Positions 14,329-21,710 of a stretch of DNA of 27,797 bases are shown in pieces. Source of the stretch: UBA1038 sp964481445 (GTDB lineage Bacteria > Bacillota > Clostridia > Christensenellales > Aristaeellaceae); NCBI GenBank assembly GCA_964481445.1, contig CAYZTQ010000017.1, positions 1-27,797 on the forward strand, written 5' to 3'. The position numbers and the translations under genes are program-made. The notes beneath the pieces were generated by a model. It ran no database searches. It saw only the letters and a program-made list of their open reading frames with translations, and was not told the DNA's origin. The first letter of the stretch is position 1. Every line of letters begins with the position of its first letter.

Positions 14329-14919
14329 TTATATTTCTTGATCGGCGTCGCGAAAACGGATGGAAGCATCCGTGATTTCGTCGATCACCGCCAAAGACAG
14401 AAGGGGGATTCCCTGTCTGCGCAGGCTGTCGCCGCCGGGCTGAAAGCCCTTTTCAATGGCGATGCCAACGCCGACCAGCTCGGCCCCGGCCTTTTGGATG
14501 ATGGACATCAGGCCGTTCACAGCTTTGCCGTTGGCCAGAAAATCATCCACGATCAGCACGCGGGAGCCTCTGGGTACATAGCGCAGATCCACTCGGATAA
14601 AGGATTCGCACTGATGGGTGAAGCTGTATACCTTTTCTTCCGCCATGTCGGGGCTCTGGTTCGCGGCGATGCCTTTTTTGGCGAACACCACGGGGAGATT
14701 ATGAAGCGCGCAGGCCGTGGCCATCGCGAGCGCGATGCCGCTGGCCTCGACGGTCAGAATCAGATCAGGCTTTTCCTTCTCAAAACGGCGGGCCAGCTCC
14801 CTGCCCATTGCCATCAGCAGGCCCGTATCCAGCCGGTGGTTCAGAAAACTGTCCACCTTGACGATGCCGCCGGACATCAACCGGCCCTGCTCACGGATTG
14901 CCTGCTTCAGCGCTTCCAA
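14329..14919 (-). CDS. xpt: Xanthine phosphoribosyltransferase
   Basis: Purine salvage enzyme converting xanthine and PRPP to XMP (196 aa, the usual Xpt length). KVDSFLNHRLD near residue 21 is the family's diagnostic N-terminal block. VLIVDDFLANGKA (121-133) is the PRPP-binding motif, and the C-terminal block is LSLAVIDEIT. Upstream reading to 15060 runs through the promoter and is not coding. I place the start at TTG 14919, which gives MEALKQAIREQGRLMSGG as in other Xpt proteins and has GGGGAG just before it. It is the first gene of the salvage operon, and a guanine riboswitch, often found before xpt in bacilli, is not visible in its short leader. Confidence 0.92.
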   Translation of the reverse strand: MEALKQAIREQGRLMSGGIVKVDSFLNHRLDTGLLMAMGRELARRFEKEKPDLILTVEASGIALAMATACALHNLPVVFAKKGIAANQSPDMAEEKVYSFTHQCESFIRVDLRYVPRGSRVLIVDDFLANGKAVNGLMSIIQKAGAELVGVGIAIEKGFQPGGDSLRRQGIPLLSLAVIDEITDASIRFRDADQEI

Positions 14920-14967
14920 ACTCTCCCCAGCCTCCAAAACACGAACATTAAAAAGAAATACGAGTTT

Positions 14968-14995
14968 ATTATACACAGTTTTTCTGTCCTTGCAA
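14968..14995 (-). promoter_or_regulatory. Promoter of the xpt-BMP salvage operon
   Basis: Minus-strand TTGCAA (14995-14990), 16-base spacer, TATAAT (14973-14968). The predicted start near 14961 leaves a leader of about 42 bases, too short for a purine riboswitch. Confidence 0.7.
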
Positions 14996-15040
14996 GAGCG
15001 GAGTCCCGTTTTTTTTTGAAAAATTCTTGTCAGGCACACA

Positions 15041-15067
15041 AAAAAACGGAAGATGTGCAATCTTCCG
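15041..15067 (-). terminator. Rho-independent terminator of the DUF5685/J-protein/zinc-ribbon operon
   Basis: Minus-strand stem CGGAAGAT / ATCTTCCG with a 5-base loop (15047-15067), followed directly by TTTTTT (15046-15041). It lies 24 bases after the zinc-ribbon stop and separates it from the xpt promoter. Confidence 0.9.
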
Positions 15068-15090
15068 CAAAGTGGCGATGTGCTTTGCTC

Positions 15091-15507
15091 TCAGCGCCTG
15101 ATGGTCACCTGAAAGGTGTTCCGGCACTTGGGGCAGTTGACCGTGATGGTGCCGATCTGCTTTTTCAGCCGCAGCGTGGTGTGGCAGTTGGGGCATTCGC
15201 GATAGCGGTGGGTCTTGTAGGATTTGACGCGGTTATACGCAAGCAGCGTTTTCTTTTTCACGCTGTCCACAAAAGCGAGATAGCGTCTGTTTTCTTCCGC
15301 TCGCCTTGAAAGCTGCTTTGAAAAAACGCGGTACATGGCAAAGAGAAGAAGAGCTGTGCCCAGCGCCCAAAGCAGGCTTGAGCGCACGAAGAGGTTGAGA
15401 ATCAGCACCGCGGCATAAGCGATCACCAGCCCCTTGTACATGGGGTCGATGCCGTAGCGCCCCTGCATCCAGGCGGCCAGCTTATATTTCCAATTGTTCC
15501 AGTTCAT
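15091..15507 (-). CDS. Membrane protein with C-terminal zinc ribbon
   Basis: Small protein (138 aa). An N-terminal Trp-rich stretch (MNWNNWKYKLAAWMQGRYG) is followed by two hydrophobic helices (LVIAYAAVLILNLFV and LLWALGTALLLFAMY), then a basic linker. A C-terminal four-cysteine ribbon, CPNC and CPKC spaced 18 residues apart, should bind zinc. No exact function is known to me. The ATG at 15507 has AGGAT about 9 bases upstream; an upstream ATG at 15573 would overlap the J-protein gene. It is the third gene of a cluster with a J-domain protein and DUF5685, suggesting a membrane-linked chaperone function. Confidence 0.85.
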   Translation of the reverse strand: MNWNNWKYKLAAWMQGRYGIDPMYKGLVIAYAAVLILNLFVRSSLLWALGTALLLFAMYRVFSKQLSRRAEENRRYLAFVDSVKKKTLLAYNRVKSYKTHRYRECPNCHTTLRLKKQIGTITVNCPKCRNTFQVTIRR

Positions 15508-15530
15508 TGCGTATCTATCCTTTCCAGTGA

Positions 15531-16199
15531 TCAGCAGCGGCAGCAGAGCCTGGCCAGGCACAATCCGATGCACAGGGGATGGATGCCGAAGCTCGGCATG
15601 CCAAAGCCTCTCTGCCTGGCCGTATAGCTTTGAGAACCGGCCATCATCTGCTGCCTCACATTTTGATATTCGATGTTGCCCGGCTCCATGCTGATGGCCC
15701 TGTCGATGTGCTGCATGGCCGTCGCGGTATTGCCGCTGTTAAAGTTGGCTACCGCGCTCAAAAAATACCAGGCGCCGGTGCGGTTTGTAATCTGACTCAG
15801 CGCGTAGAGCGCCTCCGCGTAATGCATGGCGTTGATGTACTGCCGCACGGGGTCGAGGCCGTCGCCCCGCTGCGTGTACTGCGTCTGCTGCTGCGCGCCA
15901 AAGCCCCTGAAAAACTCTTCAAAGGGGTTGAAGCCGCCGCCGTAGCCGCCGTAGGGATTGTAGCCCTGATAGGGGCTTTGCCCGGAAGAGCGGTTCGGCC
16001 TTGAATAATCGGTGTGCGCGGCGCGGCCCGATTTGATTTCCTCGTAGGCCACGTTGATTTCGGCCATCTTGCTCTGCGCGGTCTTGTCGCCCGGGTTCAG
16101 ATCCGGGTGATACTTTTTGGCAAGCCTGCGGAAGGCCGCGGTGACTTCCTGCTGGGTGGCGCTGCGGGGTACGCCCAGCACCTCATAGGGGTCTCTCAT
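15531..16199 (-). CDS. J-domain protein with Cys-rich tail
   Basis: Co-chaperone-like protein (222 aa). Residues 1-70 are a J domain: DPYEVLGVPRSATQQEVTAA and the HPD triad in YHPDLNPGD that activates Hsp70. A Gly/Tyr/Pro-rich linker (about 75-105) resembles the G/F region. Residues about 115-190 form paired helices like tetratricopeptide repeats (YAEALYALSQI, NTATAMQHIDRAISMEPGN). The final 15 residues hold five cysteines (LCIGLCLARLCCRC). It lacks the zinc fingers and client domains of true DnaJ. Its ATG overlaps the DUF5685 stop by 4 bases. Confidence 0.9.
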   Translation of the reverse strand: MRDPYEVLGVPRSATQQEVTAAFRRLAKKYHPDLNPGDKTAQSKMAEINVAYEEIKSGRAAHTDYSRPNRSSGQSPYQGYNPYGGYGGGFNPFEEFFRGFGAQQQTQYTQRGDGLDPVRQYINAMHYAEALYALSQITNRTGAWYFLSAVANFNSGNTATAMQHIDRAISMEPGNIEYQNVRQQMMAGSQSYTARQRGFGMPSFGIHPLCIGLCLARLCCRC

Positions 16200-17014
16200 G
16201 CCTTCTCCGCCTCCCTGCGTTTCTTCGCCGCGTAGCTTGTCCAGACACCGGAATACAGAATGTTTTCAAGCAATTCCCTGTTTCTTTTGATTTCAAGTTT
16301 CTCAAAAACGGCCGCGCACTGCGCCATCAGGAGGCGCAGCAGGTCCTCGTGCTGCGAGGAGGGCGTGGTCACCAGCGGGTTATAGCGCCGCTTTTTGATA
16401 TCGTCCTTCAGGTCGAGCACGGCGTCCATCATATAGATAAAACGGCCCAGCGTAAAGCCCAGGTCATACAGCGCATGCGCGTTTTCCGCCTTTTCATCGG
16501 TCACGAAGATTTCACCCAGAAGCCTTCCGAAGGCCGAGGCCGGCAGGTCGGGGTTGGTCACGTCCTCTTTTTCCATGGCTGAAAGCTCTTTCAGCGCTTC
16601 CCGGATGGCCTCCGCCTGCCGCGGGTAATGTTTTTCCGCCGTCAGCGCGGCGCTTTCAAACAGCCTGGCCTGCGAGAGCGATAAAAAGTTTCTGTCATCC
16701 TGCCAGCTGTCGAGCCGCTGGGCGTGCGCCAGAATCATGTTCATGTCGGCCGCGTAGGGCGTATAGCGGCTGATGAAGGCATTCTGCTTTTTGAAGGGAT
16801 GCACCGCGCAGCGAAAGGGCGTGTATACGGCTTCCTCATCCGCGGCGGAAGAAAGCAGCAGGATCAGAAAGGTCATGTCATAGGTCAGGGTGCTGCGGCT
16901 CAGCTGGCCGTGGCGTCTGCCCAGCTCGGAGCAAAGGCCGCAGTAATAGGCCCGGTAGAGCCCGCGCTGCTCCTCGCTCAGCTTATCCACATTGGCCACA
17001 ACGTAACCAAACAC
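16196..17014 (-). CDS. DUF5685 family protein
   Basis: Protein of unknown function (272 aa) that I assign to DUF5685 from its opening FGYVVANVDKLSEEQRGLYR, followed by AYYCGLCSELGRRHG with a CxxC pair. The rest is mostly helical, including FISRYTPYAADMNMILAH and GFTLGRFIYMMDAVLDLKDD, whose spaced acidic residues recall prenyl-synthase-like helical folds. I place the start at GTG 17014, 7 bases after GGAGG; the ATG at 17020 lies one base from that site, and the ATG at 17107 is too far. It heads the cluster with the J protein, an association I recall from other Clostridia. Confidence 0.83.
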   Translation of the reverse strand: MFGYVVANVDKLSEEQRGLYRAYYCGLCSELGRRHGQLSRSTLTYDMTFLILLLSSAADEEAVYTPFRCAVHPFKKQNAFISRYTPYAADMNMILAHAQRLDSWQDDRNFLSLSQARLFESAALTAEKHYPRQAEAIREALKELSAMEKEDVTNPDLPASAFGRLLGEIFVTDEKAENAHALYDLGFTLGRFIYMMDAVLDLKDDIKKRRYNPLVTTPSSQHEDLLRLLMAQCAAVFEKLEIKRNRELLENILYSGVWTSYAAKKRREAEKA

Positions 17015-17042
17015 AGGCATTCCTCCTTTTGAACCAGTGTCT

Positions 17043-17048
17043 ATTATA
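17043..17048 (-). promoter_or_regulatory. -10 box of the DUF5685 operon
   Basis: TATAAT on the minus strand, 29 bases before the GTG at 17014. No convincing -35 box lies at the right distance. Confidence 0.5.
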
Positions 17049-17110
17049 CAATAAGCGCCTGCAAAATGCATGTAAATTATCGGTGAACAATAGAAGAGGC
17101 CGCGCAATTA

Positions 17111-17119
17111 TGGTATAAT
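17111..17119 (+). promoter_or_regulatory. Extended -10 promoter of the CNNM-type gene
   Basis: TGG-TATAAT (TG at 17111-17112, TATAAT 17114-17119) is an extended -10, which would compensate for the poor -35. The ATG at 17147 is 28 bases downstream. Confidence 0.65.
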
Positions 17120-17146
17120 GCCCACAAGAAAGGGGAGTACAAACAC

Positions 17147-18490
17147 ATGGAAGACGGCCCTTCGGGTGCGACGGTACTGATCATACTCTTTTTCATGCTT
17201 GTCTACGCGCTGCTGTCAGCCGCGGAAACGGCTGCGAGTACACTCAATAAAGACAGGCTGCGCAGGCAGGACGATATGGAGGAAGGCAGGCCGGACCGCC
17301 TGATTGAGCTTTCCAGAAAATTGTCGGATACTCCTTCGGGGCTGCGCGCCTGCATGGCTTTTGTGGCCTTCCTGGCGGCCGGGCTTTCCGCGTGGGAGTT
17401 TGGCATGCCGCTTGCCCGCTTTGCACAGGGGCAGGGCATCACCTCCTTTCCGGGGGGCGGTCTGCGTCACTGGCTGCCTGTTTTGCTGGTCATGCTGCTG
17501 TACACCTTTCTGCTATTGGTGTTTGGCATGCTGCTGCCGCGCAAGCTGGCCCACCGCAATCCGGAGAAGACCATCCACAGGCTCAGCGGTTTTGCCTCGC
17601 TGGCCAACACCCTGTTTTATCCCCTGGCCGGGCTTTGCAATACTGTGTACCGCGGCATCCTGCGCATCGGCGGCATTGACCCGGATGAAGAAAGCGAGCA
17701 GCTGACCGAAGACAAGATCCGCCAGCTGGTGGACGCGGGCGAGGAGAAGGGCGCGATTGAGGAAACCGAGCGCGAAATGATCGAAAACGTGTTCGAGTTT
17801 AACAACCTGACTGCAGCGGATTCCATGACCCACCGCACGGATATCTGGTCCATCTGGGTGGACGACAGCTGGGACGAGATCACGAAGATGATCGAGGAAA
17901 CGGGCCTTTCCCGCTTTCCCGTCTATGATGAGGATCTGGACCATATCATCGGCACCATCTCGACCAGAGATTTTCTGTTGAACCGCCAGCGGCAGCAGCC
18001 GCGCCCGCTGAGAGAGATTATCCGCAAGGCGCGCTTTGTGCCCGAATCCGTCAGGACGGACGCTCTGTTCCGCGATATGCAGCACAACAAGTATCACATG
18101 GCTATCGTGGTCGATGAATACGGCGGTACCAGTGGACTGATTACGATGGAAGACCTGCTGGAGGAAATCGTCGGCAATATCTACGATGAGTACGACCCGC
18201 AGGTGCAGCAGGATATCGTTGATCTGGGCGAGGGCCGCTACAAGGTGTCGGGCGTTGTCGATATCGAGAGCTTTAACGAGGCCACCTCGCTCGATCTGCC
18301 GCTGGATGACGGCTATGATACCATCGGCGGCCTGATCCTGAGCGAGATGGGCACCATCCCCGAAGAGGGGAGCCAACCGGAGATCGATTATCACGGCCTG
18401 CATTTCAAGGTGCTGAACGTGGTCGATCGCCGCATCGAGTGGGTGGAAATCAGCCCGCTTGAACCGGCAGGAGAAGAAAAAGATGTATGA
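17147..18490 (+). CDS. CNNM/CorC (HlyC) family membrane protein with CBS pair
   Basis: Membrane protein (447 aa) of the family often labelled hemolysin or CorC, now linked to Mg2+ or other cation efflux (MpfA, PaeA). Residues 1-190 form the CNNM/DUF21 domain, with AAETAASTLNKDRL and several helices. A CBS pair follows (about 223-345: SRFPVYDEDLDHIIGTIST and AIVVDEYGGTSGLITMEDLL). The CorC_HlyC domain is C-terminal (YKVSGVVDIESFNE to VVDRRIEWVEI). GGGGAG lies 9 bases before the ATG. Its stop overlaps the next gene by 8 bases. CBS domains of this family bind ATP-Mg; direct transport versus sensing is unsettled for many members. Confidence 0.93.
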   Translation: MEDGPSGATVLIILFFMLVYALLSAAETAASTLNKDRLRRQDDMEEGRPDRLIELSRKLSDTPSGLRACMAFVAFLAAGLSAWEFGMPLARFAQGQGITSFPGGGLRHWLPVLLVMLLYTFLLLVFGMLLPRKLAHRNPEKTIHRLSGFASLANTLFYPLAGLCNTVYRGILRIGGIDPDEESEQLTEDKIRQLVDAGEEKGAIEETEREMIENVFEFNNLTAADSMTHRTDIWSIWVDDSWDEITKMIEETGLSRFPVYDEDLDHIIGTISTRDFLLNRQRQQPRPLREIIRKARFVPESVRTDALFRDMQHNKYHMAIVVDEYGGTSGLITMEDLLEEIVGNIYDEYDPQVQQDIVDLGEGRYKVSGVVDIESFNEATSLDLPLDDGYDTIGGLILSEMGTIPEEGSQPEIDYHGLHFKVLNVVDRRIEWVEISPLEPAGEEKDV

Positions 18491-19337
18491 TGTATTGATT
18501 GTCGGCGGCAGCTGCGCCGGCCTTTCGGCCGCCATGACCGCCAGAAAACGCAACCTGAGCGTGCTGGTGCTCTATGCGGGCGACGGCGCGATGGGCAAAA
18601 TTACGCAGATGGATAACTACCCGGGCCTGCCCGCCGCCAGCGGCGAAGCAATGCTCAGGGTTTTCCGCGCTCAGGCGGAGGCGCTCGGGGCAGAGCTGAA
18701 AAAGCAGCTGGTGCAGCGCGTGCTGCCGATGGGCAAATCCTTTTCCGTGCTCGCGCAGAACGACCTGTACGAGGCAAGGTCTGTCATTCTGGCCCTCGGT
18801 ACTTCGCGCGTCAACCTGCTGCCGGGCGAGGAAGAGCTGCTGGGGCAGGGCGTCAGCTACTGCGCTACCTGCGACGGCATGTTCTACCGCGGCCGGAGGA
18901 TGATCGTCATCGCGGGCGGCGTCGAGGCGGTGGAGGAGGCGAACTATCTATCCGAGCTCGGGCAGGTCAGCTATTTTGTCGAGAAGACGCACGATACTGC
19001 CGGGCTTTCTCCTTCCATTGAGGTCATTGCCGAAAAGCCTGTGTCGATCGAAAAGAGCGGCGCTGGGATGGCGCTGGTGACAAACGGCGGCAGGCATGAG
19101 GCGGACGGTATTTTCGTGCTGCGTCCCGCGGTGGCCATGACCCAGCTGATACCCGAAGTCAAGACGGAGAAGGGCTCCATCACAGTCGACAGCAGCCTGA
19201 TGACCAGCGTGCCCGGCGTGTTCGCGGCAGGCGATATTCTGGGCGCGCCGATGCAGGCGCCCAAGGCGGTGGGCGACGGCAATGTGGCCGCGCTGGCCGC
19301 TGCCGCCTATCTGCGCAAGCAGGGAACGCCGGCATAA
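18483..19337 (+). CDS. Thioredoxin reductase-like flavoprotein without NADPH motifs
   Basis: FAD-dependent disulfide reductase (284 aa, shorter than TrxB at about 310). The FAD motif is VGGSCAGLSAA (7-17, usually GGGPAG), with the C-terminal FAD block GVFAAGDIL (245-253). The redox pair is CATC (127-130). The NADPH domain is altered: the expected GxGxSA stretch reads IAGGVEAVEEA (143-153), and the HRRxxxR motif that binds the NADPH phosphate is replaced by FVEKTHDTAGLSP. This is the pattern of ferredoxin-dependent (FFTR) or DTR-type enzymes, so ferredoxin may be the donor; this is inference. AGGAG lies 9 bases before the ATG. It is translationally coupled to the CNNM gene. No thioredoxin gene lies nearby. 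Confidence 0.85.
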   Translation: MYDVLIVGGSCAGLSAAMTARKRNLSVLVLYAGDGAMGKITQMDNYPGLPAASGEAMLRVFRAQAEALGAELKKQLVQRVLPMGKSFSVLAQNDLYEARSVILALGTSRVNLLPGEEELLGQGVSYCATCDGMFYRGRRMIVIAGGVEAVEEANYLSELGQVSYFVEKTHDTAGLSPSIEVIAEKPVSIEKSGAGMALVTNGGRHEADGIFVLRPAVAMTQLIPEVKTEKGSITVDSSLMTSVPGVFAAGDILGAPMQAPKAVGDGNVAALAAAAYLRKQGTPA

Positions 19338-19480
19338 GAGAGCGTTTTTCAGCCTGATAATCCCGTTTGACAGCGCGGTCTGCCGGGCGATCCCGGCAAG
19401 CACGGCGCATTTCACGCCCGGGAATACTCGAGGCTTAGCTTAAGCCCCGGAAATAATACATTGAGAAGGGTGGGGCCAGT
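19338..19480 (+). other. Leader region before tdh with two hairpins
   Basis: No gene is visible. TGCCGGG / CCCGGCA with a CGAT loop (19381-19398) and GGCTTA / TAAGCC with a GCT loop (19432-19446) are clean stems, neither with a U-tract. A TTGACA at 19367-19372 has no matching -10. The first stem may end the preceding operon. I recognise no riboswitch. Confidence 0.4.
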
Positions 19481-20521
19481 ATGTTGATGGATGCTCTGGC
19501 AAAAACAAAGGCTGCTCCGGGTCTGGAGCTGGTTCGGGTAGAGAAACCCGTGCCGGGCGACGATGAGGTGCTGATCAAAATCCGCAAAACCGCGATCTGC
19601 GGTACGGATCTGCACATCTACAAGTGGGACGGGTGGAGTCAGAAGCACATTGAGCCGCCGCGCGTCATCGGCCATGAGTATGTGGGCGAAATCGCCGAAG
19701 TCGGTGCGAATGTCAAAAATTTCAAGGTCGGCCAGCGTGTGTCGGGCGAAGGCCATATTGTCTGCGGCGTCTGCCGCAACTGCCGCGCGGGCAACGGGCA
19801 GTGGTGCAAGTACACCAAGGGCGTCGGCGTCAACCGCGACGGCGCTTTCGCCGAGTACCTGTGCATCCCCGCTTCCAACTGCATCCACATCAGCGAGAAT
19901 TTGGATGAAGAGATCGTTTCCTTCTTCGATGCCCTTGGCAACGCCACCCATACGGCGCTGATGTTCGACCTGGTGGGAGAGGATATCCTCATCACCGGCG
20001 CGGGCCCCATCGGCGTGATGGCCGCCGCCATCTGCCGTCACGCGGGCGCGCGGCATGTCGTCATTACCGATGTCAACGATTATCGGCTCGATCTGGCGAA
20101 AAAGCTTGGCGCCACCGCCACAGTCAATGTGACCCGCCAGAAGCTGGAGGATGTGATGAAGGCCTCCAACATGGTGGAGGGCTTTGACGTCGGCCTTGAA
20201 ATGTCGGGCGCCGGCTCCGCCTTTGACCAGATGCTCGGCGTTATGCGAAACGGCGGCAAGATTTCGCTGCTGGGGCTTTTTGGCGGCAGCGTGCCGCTGG
20301 ATATGGACAGGATCATCCTGAAAGGCCTGACTCTGCAGGGCATCTACGGCCGCCGCATGTATGAGACCTGGTACAAGATGGGCGCGATGGTGGAATCCGG
20401 GCTCGACCTGAAAGAGCTGGTCACCCACCGCTTCCACTATACGCAGTTTCAGGAAGCCTTTGATATCATGTCGACCGGTAATTCCGGCAAAATCATTCTG
20501 GATTGGGGGAGCAGCAAATGA
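19481..20521 (+). CDS. tdh: L-threonine 3-dehydrogenase
   Basis: Zinc- and NAD-dependent enzyme oxidising L-threonine to 2-amino-3-ketobutyrate (346 aa). The match to classical Tdh is close. The catalytic-zinc ligands Cys40 (AICGTD) and His65-Glu66 (GHEYVGE) are present. The structural-zinc cysteines are at 95, 98, 101 and 109, the NAD fold is GAGPIGVMAA, and HTALMFDLVGED is the family block. The ATG at 19481 follows GGGTGGGG. An in-frame ATG at 19487 (MDALAKTKAAPG) aligns better with E. coli Tdh and is a real alternative. It is coupled by ATGA overlap to kbl, forming the threonine-to-glycine pathway. Confidence 0.96.
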   Translation: MLMDALAKTKAAPGLELVRVEKPVPGDDEVLIKIRKTAICGTDLHIYKWDGWSQKHIEPPRVIGHEYVGEIAEVGANVKNFKVGQRVSGEGHIVCGVCRNCRAGNGQWCKYTKGVGVNRDGAFAEYLCIPASNCIHISENLDEEIVSFFDALGNATHTALMFDLVGEDILITGAGPIGVMAAAICRHAGARHVVITDVNDYRLDLAKKLGATATVNVTRQKLEDVMKASNMVEGFDVGLEMSGAGSAFDQMLGVMRNGGKISLLGLFGGSVPLDMDRIILKGLTLQGIYGRRMYETWYKMGAMVESGLDLKELVTHRFHYTQFQEAFDIMSTGNSGKIILDWGSSK

Positions 20522-21699
20522 AAAGCGCACTGAAATACTATGAAGCGGCTTTGGAAGATATCAGGCAGGCCGGCACATCGAAGGATGAGCGTGTGATCAC
20601 CACCCCGCAGGGGGCGAGGATCTCCACGCGCACGGCAAGCGGCGTGCTCAACATGTGCGCCAACAACTACCTGGGCCTTGCCAATCATCCGGAGCTGATC
20701 AAGGCAGCCAGAGCAAGCTACGACAGCTGGGGCTTCGGCCTTTCCAGCGTGCGCTTTATCTGCGGCACGCAGGATATCCATAAGGAGCTTGAATCGCGCA
20801 TCGCCGGCTTCCTCAAGATGGATGACGCCATCCTTTATTCTTCCTGCTTCGATGCCAACGGCGGCCTGTTTGAGACTCTGCTGGGGGCTGAAGACGCGGT
20901 GATTTCCGATTCGCTCAACCACGCCTCCATCATCGACGGCGTCCGCCTGTGCAAGGCGCGCCGCCTGCGCTACCAAAACAGCGATATGCAGGAGCTGGAG
21001 CAGCACCTGAAGGATTCGCAGGACGCGCGCATCCGCCTGATTGTGACAGACGGCGTTTTCTCCATGGACGGCTTTATCGCCAAGCTGCCAGAAATCTGCG
21101 ATCTGGCTGAGAAGTACGACGCGCTGGTCATGGTTGATGACAGCCACGCCACCGGCTTCATGGGCAAGACCGGCCGCGGCACGCACGAGCACTGCGGCGT
21201 GATGGGCCGGGTGGATATCATCACCAGCACCTTCGGCAAGGCGATGGGCGGCGCCTCGGGCGGCTTTACTGCGTCCAGACAGCCGATTGTCGATCTGCTG
21301 CGTCAGCGCTCGCGCCCCTACCTTTTCAGCAATACGCTGGCGCCGGCCATCTGCGCCGCCACGTTGAAGACCATCGATTTGCTGGAAGAAAACCACGCTC
21401 TGCGCGACAAGGTGCATGAGAACACGGCCTATTTCCGCGCGAAGCTTGAAAGGGTCGGCTTTGATGTGCCCGCAGGCGATCACCCCATCGTGCCCGTCAT
21501 GCTCTACGACGCACATGTCGCCAAGGAGTTTGCGCAGCGCATGCTCGATAAGGGCGTCTATGTGGTGTCCTTCTCCTATCCCGTTGTGCCTCAGGGCAAG
21601 GCGCGCATCCGCACCCAGGTCAGCGCCGCCCACAGCAGAGAGGATCTGGATTTTGCCGTCCGATGCTTTGAAGAGGTCAAGAAGGAAATGAATATTTAA
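20518..21699 (+). CDS. kbl: Glycine C-acetyltransferase (2-amino-3-ketobutyrate CoA ligase)
   Basis: PLP enzyme splitting 2-amino-3-ketobutyrate with CoA into glycine and acetyl-CoA (393 aa). The alpha-oxoamine synthase motifs are ANNYLGLANHP (48-58), GFGLSSVRFICGTQ (72-85), DSLNHASIIDG (131-141) and DDSHATGFMG (207-216). The PLP lysine is Lys241 in TFGKAMGG. The KBL-specific reading is supported by tdh immediately upstream. The ATG at 20518 overlaps the tdh stop, with GGGGGAG upstream; an in-frame start at 20503 is inside tdh and less likely. Confidence 0.96.
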   Translation: MKSALKYYEAALEDIRQAGTSKDERVITTPQGARISTRTASGVLNMCANNYLGLANHPELIKAARASYDSWGFGLSSVRFICGTQDIHKELESRIAGFLKMDDAILYSSCFDANGGLFETLLGAEDAVISDSLNHASIIDGVRLCKARRLRYQNSDMQELEQHLKDSQDARIRLIVTDGVFSMDGFIAKLPEICDLAEKYDALVMVDDSHATGFMGKTGRGTHEHCGVMGRVDIITSTFGKAMGGASGGFTASRQPIVDLLRQRSRPYLFSNTLAPAICAATLKTIDLLEENHALRDKVHENTAYFRAKLERVGFDVPAGDHPIVPVMLYDAHVAKEFAQRMLDKGVYVVSFSYPVVPQGKARIRTQVSAAHSREDLDFAVRCFEEVKKEMNI

Positions 21700-21710
21700 G
21701 GAGCACAGCC

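Noticed and set aside
14938..14950. PurR box-like sequence (CACGAACATT) before xpt
   Set aside because: It matches the B. subtilis PurBox at about 11 of 13 positions by my recollection of the consensus, but has no partner box and lies downstream of the promoter.
14920..14995. Guanine/purine riboswitch before xpt
   Set aside because: The promoter leaves a leader of only about 42 bases and no three-way junction core is visible.
19412..20530. Long minus-strand open frame opposite tdh
   Set aside because: Antisense shadow of an unmistakable tdh gene; no ribosome site or recognisable domain.
21700..21710. T-box regulation of trpS
   Set aside because: Only 11 bases separate kbl from trpS, so there is no room for a leader; the gene is inside an operon.
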